Shown one piece after another: positions 1-4,600 of a stretch of DNA of 5,301 nucleotides. Where the stretch lies: positions 1 to 5,301 of the forward strand of contig CALIWP010000407.1 in the NCBI GenBank assembly GCA_938046705.1, in the 5' to 3' direction. The position numbers and the translations under genes are program-made. Numbering within the stretch: the first letter of the stretch is position 1; each line of letters starts with the position of its first letter. The notes beneath the pieces were generated by a model. That model saw only the letters and a list, made by a program, of their open reading frames with translations. It did no database searches and was not told the origin of the DNA. The stretch is from an uncultured Campylobacter sp. (lineage in GTDB: Bacteria; Campylobacterota; Campylobacteria; Campylobacterales; Campylobacteraceae).

Positions 1-1
1 C

Positions 2-748
2 GCTTTTTTAGATCAAACGCTCTATAAAGAAAAGCTCTGGACGCATCAGCCGCTAAATGATTTTTGGCGCATAGGCAAGCAAACTATGACCAAGCTTGAG
101 CGATACGGGATATTTTGTATGAAGGATATGGCAAACGCGCCATTTAGTCTGCTTGAGAGGGTATTTGGCATCGACGCCTATATCGCGCTAGATCACGCAA
201 ACGGTATCGAGCCCACCACCATAGCTGATATCAAGGCCTATAAGCCATCAACCAAATCATACTTTAGCTCTGAAATTTTACCCAGAGACTACGAGAGACT
301 GGAGGCTCTAATCGTGCTAAAAGAGATGACCGATAGGCTAGCCCTAAAGATGATAAACGAGGAAGTGCGAGCTAGCGGGCTCACGATAAATATCAAATTC
401 GCGGGCAAAAACGAGCCCGCGCAAAGAGCCACGGTGAGGTTTAAAGCGCCTAGCAATATCGCTAGCGTGCTCATGGACGCAGCGCAGGAGCTATATCTAA
501 AAAAGATAAAAAACGCAGGCCTCATCAGGCAAATCGGCATATCTGCAAACGACGTCGTAAAGGAAAGCAAAACCGAAAGAAGCCTCTTTGAAGACGAAAA
601 CGCAAAAGAAAAAACGGTGCTAAAAACCCTAAACAAGATAAAAGAAAAATACGGCAAAAACTCCATCCTAAGGGCCATTGACCTACTACCAGAAGCCACC
701 GGACGAGATAGAAACAAAAAGATAGGAGGGCACAAAAGCGGTGAATAA
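2..748 (+). CDS. Y-family translesion DNA polymerase, UvrX/YqjW type (3' part; gene starts left of window)
   Basis: This is the C-terminal part of an error-prone lesion-bypass DNA polymerase of the UmuC/DinB superfamily. The frame is open from base 2, so the ATG at 86 is internal: the 28 codons before it still fit the family, including PLNDFWRIG, the helix-hairpin-helix that follows the palm (visible residues 17-25). The linker KSYFSSEILPRDY (nt 254-292) leads into the little-finger domain, and the tail has ILRAIDL and a final KIGGHKSGE, which as I recall them are hallmarks of Bacillus UvrX/YqjW-type polymerases. There are 248 residues visible. Full-length relatives have roughly 410-420, so the fingers and palm with the catalytic carboxylates lie upstream and cannot be checked. 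The stop overlaps the YolD-like gene by 8 nt, implying co-transcription. The promoter is outside the window. The family assignment is strong; UmuC-like versus UvrX-like naming is less certain. Confidence 0.9.
   Translation, partial: AFLDQTLYKEKLWTHQPLNDFWRIGKQTMTKLERYGIFCMKDMANAPFSLLERVFGIDAYIALDHANGIEPTTIADIKAYKPSTKSYFSSEILPRDYERLEALIVLKEMTDRLALKMINEEVRASGLTINIKFAGKNEPAQRATVRFKAPSNIASVLMDAAQELYLKKIKNAGLIRQIGISANDVVKESKTERSLFEDENAKEKTVLKTLNKIKEKYGKNSILRAIDLLPEATGRDRNKKIGGHKSGE
724..729 (+). promoter_or_regulatory. Ribosome binding site of the YolD-like gene
   Basis: AGGAGG lies inside the end of the polymerase gene, 11 nt before the GTG at 741. It supports the GTG start and the 8-nt overlap of the two reading frames, hence translational coupling. 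Confidence 0.7.
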
Positions 749-1049
749 AGATAGAGCCAAAATCTTTAGCTCGTTTAATCCCCTCTCGACCCTAGAAAAA
801 GCCCTAAAAGCGCAGGAGCGAGAAAAGAGCGAAAAGCTAGATCTTGACGAGTCTAAGATAGAAGAAATCCTAAATAAAATAAGCAAACTAAAACCCGCCG
901 ACAAAGTAAAAATCATTTATCACGACGGGCATGGATACATGAGCATAGAGGGGTTAGTCTCAAACGTAAATTTGATGGATAAAAGCCTAATGGTAGTAAA
1001 AACGAGGGTTAAATTTGACGATATTTACGCGGTTGAGGTTGTTTTGTGA
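741..1049 (+). CDS. YolD-like protein, probable accessory partner of the Y-family polymerase
   Basis: This is a 102-residue soluble protein starting with GTG, with AGGAGG 11 nt upstream. The N-terminal half is charged and helical, with FSSFNPLSTLEKAL resembling the short N-terminal motif of YolD proteins. The C-terminal half (about residues 50-102) reads as a small beta domain: VKIIYHDGHGYMSIEGLVSNV, then LMVVKTRVKFDDIYAVEVV. The ending 'I-x-F-D-D-I' after a polar hairpin is typical of the YolD-like family (PF08863). That family is found next to UvrX/YqjW polymerases in Bacillus and was predicted in its Pfam description to play the part of UmuD, though this is not shown biochemically to my knowledge. 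The overlap with the polymerase gene supports the same pairing here. There is no signal peptide or membrane segment. It differs from UmuD in lacking any visible S24 peptidase Ser/Lys region. Confidence 0.8.
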   Translation: MNKDRAKIFSSFNPLSTLEKALKAQEREKSEKLDLDESKIEEILNKISKLKPADKVKIIYHDGHGYMSIEGLVSNVNLMDKSLMVVKTRVKFDDIYAVEVVL

Positions 1050-1091
1050 CGGCGGCTTTTATGGCGAGCTAGATGATACGTACGGTACGCA

Positions 1092-1131
1092 AAACGCTTA
1101 AATTTGCTAGCTTTAAAGGCGTTTAAATTTT
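1092..1131 (+). terminator. Candidate terminator after the polymerase/YolD operon
   Basis: AAACGCTTAAA (1092-1102) can pair with TTTAA and GCGTTT (1112-1116 and 1119-1124), with a 2-nt bulge and a 9-nt loop. It is followed by AAATTTTACTTTT. The hairpin starts 43 nt after the YolD-like stop. The stem is A/T-rich and the T-tract is broken, so this is only a moderate candidate. Confidence 0.35.
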
Positions 1132-1282
1132 ACTTTTCCCGCACTTTTCTTGATGGCTAAAAATGCGGCGAAATTTTAGTCGCACAAAAAATCAGTATAG
1201 TAAAATTTGCCCTGATTAAGCCACCTCGCGCTATCTCAAATGCTAGCTTTGCGTGCGTTAAATTTGATCGCGTGCTGTTTGT

Positions 1283-1309
1283 AAAAGCCATTATGCGCGA
1301 CGGGCTTTT
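1283..1309. terminator. Candidate bidirectional terminator downstream of waaF
   Basis: AAAAGCC (1283-1289) pairs perfectly with GGCTTTT (1303-1309) around a 13-nt loop. Read on the minus strand it starts about 43 nt after the waaF stop codon, with an A-rich 5' arm and a TTTT end. Read on the plus strand it ends in five T. The shape fits an intrinsic terminator working in both directions between convergent operons. Confidence 0.45.
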
Positions 1310-1352
1310 TGCTGATTTGCAGCCGTTTGAGAAAATTCGTGCACTAAAATTT

Positions 1353-2150
1353 CTAGTTCTTTGCCGCTTCGGCGAGAAATTCTCGCTCAATCGTTTCTAT
1401 GACGGCTTGCGGCGAGAGATCCTTCATGCAGGCGTGGGTTTTTAGCGGGCAGACGCGCTTCATGCACGGCATGCATTCTAGATTTAGCCGCAGGATACGG
1501 GCGTTTTCATTGCGCCACGGACAGGTTTGCGTAAATCTCGTCGGTCCAAAAAGCGCGATCGTAGGCGTCTTGTAGGCTGCTGCGATATGCATCGGGCCGC
1601 TGTCGTTCGTGACGAATATCCCGCCGCTTTGCCAGATACCGCCGATCATCTCGCAAAGCTCGCGCACGCTCGTTTTGCCCGCTAGATTTTCGCACACTGC
1701 GCCGTTTTGGCGTAAAATTTGCTCGATTTGCTCGCATATATCCCGCTCGCTGGCACCGCCAAAAATCATAATCTTAAATTTATCTTTAAAATGCAGCGCC
1801 ATCTGCGCGAAGTAGGCCGGATACCAGCGTTTGGCGCTTCCGTAGCTAGCGCCGGGATTTAGCCCGAGTACGGGCGCGTCAAATTTACGCGGCTCAAAGT
1901 AAAGCTTTAACTCGTCGCCTGCGCGTTTTAAATTTAACGCCGCTTTGACGAATTTTAGGTATTTTTGCACCTGATGCGCGCTATCGTTGCTCTTTTGGAA
2001 AATAAATTTTTGCCCAGCCCGCGCTCCGAAAAGCAAAATTTTACTCGCAAACGAGCTTCTAAAGCTAAACACCGCGTCGAATTCGCCGAGATTTCTCGTC
2101 TGCCAAAATAGCTGCCAGAGCCTAAATTCAGCCTTTTTGCTGTTATCCAC
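1353..2150 (-). CDS. waaF: 3' fragment of waaF: most of heptosyltransferase II in a second frame
   Basis: The fragment has 265 codons from the first possible start, a GTG at 2148-2150. The same frame is open back to 2243 and reads KIVFFGSFAACELFKAHPN before that GTG, matching the second strand of WaaF, so the true coding sequence extends further upstream than any start codon. No ATG, GTG or TTG occurs between 2243 and 2150, and there is no ribosome binding site in front of the GTG; independent initiation is therefore unlikely. The domain content is the end of the N-terminal Rossmann-like domain and the complete C-terminal ADP-heptose-binding domain (GLNPGAS at residues 96-102, NDSGPMH at 182-188, FGPT at 201-204, cysteines 226-241). 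It is best read as part of the waaF pseudogene rather than as a separate gene. Confidence 0.55.
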   Translation of the reverse strand: MDNSKKAEFRLWQLFWQTRNLGEFDAVFSFRSSFASKILLFGARAGQKFIFQKSNDSAHQVQKYLKFVKAALNLKRAGDELKLYFEPRKFDAPVLGLNPGASYGSAKRWYPAYFAQMALHFKDKFKIMIFGGASERDICEQIEQILRQNGAVCENLAGKTSVRELCEMIGGIWQSGGIFVTNDSGPMHIAAAYKTPTIALFGPTRFTQTCPWRNENARILRLNLECMPCMKRVCPLKTHACMKDLSPQAVIETIEREFLAEAAKN

Positions 2151-2220
2151 GATGACGCGTTCACAGTTTGGGTGAGCCTTAAAAAGCTCGCACGCCGCAA
2201 ACGAGCCGAAAAATACGATT

Positions 2221-2520
2221 TTAACTGGCTCTCGTGCCTCTTTCTAGATTTTGATTTTCTCGCTCGCTCGCCGTCAAATTTGTGCTGCCGTCCGCGTCAA
2301 ATTTATCGTTCAAATTTACCGCACCGTTTTTAAAAATTTGAATTTCTTGCGTTACCGAGCCGAAATTTTGCGATGAAAAGCTAAAATCTCGCTCATTTTT
2401 AAATTTGCCCGCCGAATTTCTCGCGTCAAACGTCGTCGCGTGCTTTGCGATGGCCTCCACTGCGGCGCTTGCCATCACGGCATCGCCCAGCCAGGTCGGC
2501 AGCTCAATCAAGATTCGCAC
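2221..2520 (-). CDS. 5' fragment of waaF: N-terminal strand-helix plus low-complexity tail
   Basis: This is the part of broken waaF that would be translated as it stands, 99 residues from the GTG at 2520. Residues 1-27 are recognisable heptosyltransferase (GDAVMASAAVEAIAKH). Residues 28-99 have no family resemblance and are rich in Asn, Ser, Phe, Lys, Asp and Glu, with the stretches NLNDKFDADGSTNLTA and ERENQNLERGTRAS before the TAA. It lacks the rest of the acceptor domain and the whole sugar-nucleotide domain, so activity is not expected. It is translationally coupled to the upstream glycosyltransferase. Confidence 0.5.
   Translation of the reverse strand: MRILIELPTWLGDAVMASAAVEAIAKHATTFDARNSAGKFKNERDFSFSSQNFGSVTQEIQIFKNGAVNLNDKFDADGSTNLTASERENQNLERGTRAS
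2223..2439 (-). other. AT-rich insertion within waaF
   Basis: This stretch lies between the waaF codon for H27 and the codons for KIVFFGSF, where homologues as I recall them have only about 15 nt, so about 200 nt are extra. It contains five CAAATTT/AAATTTG words (2275, 2298, 2311, 2334, 2401), two exact copies of AAATTTGACG on the minus strand (2272-2281 and 2295-2304) and an imperfect third at 2307-2317. The frame of the waaF start stays open through all 72 codons, which hints that the insert once was, or in relatives is, in frame. The exact borders are a guess; I see no clear target-site duplication or terminal inverted repeats, and it is too short for a transposase. Confidence 0.6.
2272..2304 (-). 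repeat. Pair of direct 10-nt repeats AAATTTGACG in the waaF insertion
   Basis: The exact 10-mer occurs at 2295-2304 and 2272-2281, start to start 23 nt apart. In the open frame the first copy encodes KFD and the second encodes NLT, so the DNA word rather than the peptide is what is repeated. Confidence 0.7.
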
Positions 2521-3535
2521 GCACTATCTCCAGCGTCGCGTTCGCGTTTTTTTCGATACTAAACTCGCTAGCAAGCGCCAAATTTCGCTCTTGCAGCATT
2601 GCTAGCCGCTCGTCGTCGTTTAGGATTTCATCGATCAGAGCGCAGATGTCGTAGTCTTGCGGCGAGCTCATCACAAACTCCTCAGGTAGTATCTCCGCCG
2701 CGCCGTTTTGAGCGGTCGTGATAGCGACGCAGCCGTAGCTAAGCGCCTCTAAAACGACGTTTGAAAACGGCTCGTACGCCGTCGGGAACAAAAACAGCTC
2801 GCTACCTTCGTAAAATCTCGCCGCGCTTTTTTGCGCGCCCGTAAATACGGCGTTTAGGCCTAGTTCCTTGGCTAGATTTTTGTAGCGGGCGGCGTTTTTG
2901 TCGCGGCCGACGATTAGGCAGTTTACGCGCGTTTTGAGCCGAGCCGCGATGCGTAAAAACTCGCTCACGCCCTTGCGTTTAAAGCCGCTTCCCACAAACA
3001 GCAGCGTCGGAAGGTTAAAATCAAGCCCAAATTCCTCGCAAAGAGCTAGCTTTGCCGCGCCTTTTTGCACGCGCGTAGGCAAATTTACGCCGTTATAGAC
3101 GACTGCGATCTTTTCCTCGGCGACGGCGTAGGTATCGCAAATTTGACGCTTTATGAAATTTGAGTTGGCGATGATTTTTTTGGCATTTTTAAAGGTGCGC
3201 TTTTCAAGGTATGGAATGACGAAATTTAGGGGGTTTACAAACCAAAACGGCTTGGTTTTCATATAGACTTTGTGCACGCCGTCGCCCGCTCTGTAGATGT
3301 CGGCGCAGGTGACGCGCTCAAGGCTAAAATAAATCTCGTCTGCGCCCTTTTGCCGCTTGGCTTGCGCGTTAAAAAGCAGAGCTTTGATCCACGAGCTTAG
3401 CTTTTTGCTGCCGTTAAATCCGCGCGTCTCGCACGCAACGCCCGAGTCTTTTAGAGCTTTAACGAGCCGCGAGAGATACCTCTGCGCCCCGCCGATAGCG
3501 CCAGGATCGAGCCTTAAAAATACTATTTTTTTCAT
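2504..3535 (-). CDS. Glycosyltransferase family 4, WaaG-like LOS core transferase
   Basis: This is a 343-residue GT-B-fold, retaining glycosyltransferase that probably adds a hexose to the LOS core at the cytoplasmic face of the inner membrane. The N-terminal domain has the glycine-rich GGAQR (residues 15-19), DIYRAGDGVH (79-88) and KKIIANSNFIKRQI (119-132). The linker VVYNGVNLP (145-153) leads to the nucleotide-sugar domain with GSGFKRKGV (182-190, compare GSDFGRKGV in E. coli WaaG), LIVGRDK (207-213) and the EX7E motif E255-E263 in YEPFSNVVLEAL. The length is close to the 370 or so residues of WaaG. The ATG has AAAAGG 5 nt upstream. It is the first gene of the minus-strand operon, and its stop lies 17 nt inside waaF. 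The donor and acceptor sugars cannot be read from sequence, so I give no gene symbol. Confidence 0.88.
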   Translation of the reverse strand: MKKIVFLRLDPGAIGGAQRYLSRLVKALKDSGVACETRGFNGSKKLSSWIKALLFNAQAKRQKGADEIYFSLERVTCADIYRAGDGVHKVYMKTKPFWFVNPLNFVIPYLEKRTFKNAKKIIANSNFIKRQICDTYAVAEEKIAVVYNGVNLPTRVQKGAAKLALCEEFGLDFNLPTLLFVGSGFKRKGVSEFLRIAARLKTRVNCLIVGRDKNAARYKNLAKELGLNAVFTGAQKSAARFYEGSELFLFPTAYEPFSNVVLEALSYGCVAITTAQNGAAEILPEEFVMSSPQDYDICALIDEILNDDERLAMLQERNLALASEFSIEKNANATLEIVRANLD

Positions 3536-3540
3536 GTTCG

Positions 3541-3567
3541 CCTTTTAAAATTTAGCGGTATTTTATA
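3541..3567 (-). promoter_or_regulatory. Promoter -10 element and ribosome binding site for the WaaG-like/waaF operon
   Basis: Read on the minus strand, TATAAAAT (3560-3567) is a good sigma-70 -10 element of the Campylobacter kind, where the -35 box is weak or absent. It would place the start of transcription about 17-20 nt before the ATG at 3535. AAAAGG (3541-3546) lies 5 nt before that ATG. Confidence 0.5.
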
Positions 3568-3642
3568 AGTTTTTTGATGAATTTTAGGTTATGCCTAGCG
3601 GGTGAGGGATGCGGGCGTAAATAAGTATAAGCGTAAAATAGG

Positions 3643-3662
3643 TATAATCGCGCAAAAAAGGA
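3643..3662 (+). promoter_or_regulatory. Promoter -10 box and ribosome binding site for the GT9/GT4 operon
   Basis: A perfect TATAAT lies at 3643-3648, followed by AAGGA (3658-3662), 5 nt before the GTG at 3668. No clear -35 box is visible, as is usual in Campylobacter. The position of this box argues that the gene begins at 3668 and not at the in-frame GTG at 3602, which would lie upstream of the transcript start. Confidence 0.55.
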
Positions 3663-3667
3663 AAATC

Positions 3668-4600
3668 GTGAAAATTTTGCTCGTTAGAAACGATAACATC
3701 GGCGATCTCATCTGCACGACGCCAGCGATAGAGGCGCTGCGAAAGGCTCATCCGCGCGCGCAAATAGATATCGTGGTAAATAGCCTAAACGCATGCGTCG
3801 TTCGCGGCAATCCATTTTTAAATAAAATTTATATCTACACTAAACCAAAGCACGTAAAAGGGCTGGCAGCAAAAGTGCGGGCATTTTGGGGAAAATGTAA
3901 AATTTTGCTTCAAATTCGCCGTGAAAAATACGATGCGACCGTGATTTTTAGGAGCGCTTATTCGCCCTCAGCCGCGATATTTGCCAGAGCAGCCGGGGCT
4001 AAAACGACGATAGGAGCGGCAAAGCAAAACGAGGGCGGGCCACTAATAACGCATAAACTAAACTTTAATCCGCCTCCTCACGAGGTGCTACTTTGCTATG
4101 AGCTAGCCGCACCTCTGGGAGCGAAATTTGACGGAGAAAAGACGCTTTACGTACCGAGCTTTAAAAGCGAGAAATTTAAGGATTTCGTATTTTTTCACGT
4201 ATCCTCGAGGGTGGAGCAAAACCGCATGGACGAGGCTAAAATTTTGCGGATTTTGGCGTTTTTAAAGCAAAATTTCGGGCGCGTCGCCGTTAGCACTGAG
4301 GACGTAAAATTTGGCGAAAAAGTAGCGCAAGAAGCGGGCGTAGAGTTTGCCGCGACTAAAAATTTAGACGAGCTAGCCGGCTATATCTGGGCGGCTAAAT
4401 TTGTCCTCACGCTTGACGGCGGCGTGGCGCACCTAGCACCGGCACTTGGGGTAAAAACGGTGCTCGTGCTTGGCAAGACGGACGCCGCTCGCTGGGCTCC
4501 CATTTACGGCGGAGCGGAGTGTACCGTGCTGCAAAGCGCTAGCAAAAGGGCGCAGGACGTAGCGGACGAGGAAATCTACGAGGCGGTCAAAAATATATGA
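3668..4600 (+). CDS. Glycosyltransferase family 9 (heptosyltransferase-like) protein
   Basis: This is a 310-residue GT9 enzyme, predicted to transfer heptose (or a related sugar) from an ADP-activated donor to the LOS inner core. I chose the GTG at 3668 because it has AAGGA 5 nt upstream and gives the family's usual start, KILLVRNDNIGDLICTTPAI. Asp13 here matches the position of the catalytic Asp of E. coli WaaC (SSMGDVLHTLPAL). The C-terminal donor domain carries LTLDGGVAHLAPALGVKTV (residues 248-266), the equivalent of the 'DSGPMH' loop of WaaF but with DGGVAH in its place, then LGKTDAARWAPIYGG. The sequence differs clearly from the waaF in this window and lacks its cysteine segment; it could be WaaC-, WaaQ- or otherwise specific. 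Its stop overlaps the next gene's ATG (ATGA, 4597-4600). It is transcribed divergently from the WaaG-like/waaF operon. Confidence 0.85.
   Translation: MKILLVRNDNIGDLICTTPAIEALRKAHPRAQIDIVVNSLNACVVRGNPFLNKIYIYTKPKHVKGLAAKVRAFWGKCKILLQIRREKYDATVIFRSAYSPSAAIFARAAGAKTTIGAAKQNEGGPLITHKLNFNPPPHEVLLCYELAAPLGAKFDGEKTLYVPSFKSEKFKDFVFFHVSSRVEQNRMDEAKILRILAFLKQNFGRVAVSTEDVKFGEKVAQEAGVEFAATKNLDELAGYIWAAKFVLTLDGGVAHLAPALGVKTVLVLGKTDAARWAPIYGGAECTVLQSASKRAQDVADEEIYEAVKNI

Larger units (their letters stand above)
1050..1352. other. Convergent intergenic region without a convincing gene
   Basis: These 303 bases separate the ends of the YolD-like gene (plus) and waaF (minus). They are rich in AAATTT words and contain several small inverted repeats: CGTACGGTACG (1079-1089), the two terminator candidates listed separately, and a CCGCA/TGCGG hairpin at 1139-1168 with a 10-nt loop. 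A plus-strand frame is open from 1161 to 1442 and a minus-strand frame covers 1157-1390, but neither has a ribosome binding site or recognisable sequence. I see no tRNA or other structured RNA. Its likely role is simply to end transcription from both sides. Confidence 0.6.
1353..2520 (-). pseudogene. waaF: waaF, ADP-heptose:LOS heptosyltransferase II, interrupted by an insertion and frameshift
   Basis: The intact enzyme (GT9 family) adds the second heptose of the LOS inner core at the cytoplasmic membrane. The N-terminus, LPTWLGDAVMAS with the conserved Asp13, begins at a GTG (2518-2520) with GGAG 7 nt upstream, and overlaps the preceding glycosyltransferase by 17 nt. The remainder is in another frame, from IVFFGSF (nt 2219 downward) through LNPGASYGSAKRW, NDSGPMH (1587-1607) and the WaaF-type four-cysteine segment CMPCMKRVC...HACMKDL (1428-1475). 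In WaaF homologues as I remember them, about five residues separate 'AIxxH' from 'I(V/L)xxGSF'. Here 217 nt separate codon H27 from the Lys codon at 2220-2222, so there are about 200 extra bases and the count is off by one base. The first frame ends at TAA 2221-2223, and the second is closed upstream by TAG 2244-2246. A functional product would need a +1 shift between them. A sequencing error is possible. Confidence 0.8.

Noticed and set aside
1157..1390. Minus-strand frame of 77 codons after waaF
   Set aside because: It starts inside waaF in another frame, has no ribosome binding site, and consists of AAATTT-derived words such as SNLTHAKLAF. It also runs through the candidate terminator at 1283-1309.
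1161..1442. Plus-strand frame open for 94 codons across the intergenic gap and the 3' end of waaF, with a TATAGTAAAAT promoter-like string at 1197-1207
   Set aside because: There is no ATG until 1291, no ribosome binding site, and the second half is antisense to well-conserved waaF sequence; the sequence resembles no family I know.
1955..2200. Other-frame open stretches inside the LOS genes on both strands
   Set aside because: They overlap conserved heptosyltransferase or glycosyltransferase sequence, lack ribosome binding sites and show no recognisable domains.
2224..2243. Programmed +1 frameshift in the 20-nt window where both waaF frames are open
   Set aside because: The junction AGT TAA A has no known slippery or prfB-like pattern and no evident stimulatory structure; the homologues I recall have a single frame. 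A mutation or sequencing error is simpler.
2259..2270. Tetranucleotide tract CTCG x3 in the waaF insertion as a phase-variation switch
   Set aside because: A change of one unit would move the waaF start frame either into the frame closed by TAG at 2244-2246 or into the third frame; neither reaches the 3' half. Three units is also short for slippage.
3602..3667. Longer start (GTG at 3602) for the GT9 gene, adding 22 residues
   Set aside because: The extension is basic and unlike the family, and the -10 box TATAAT lies inside it; the GTG at 3668 has a good ribosome binding site and the conserved N-terminus.
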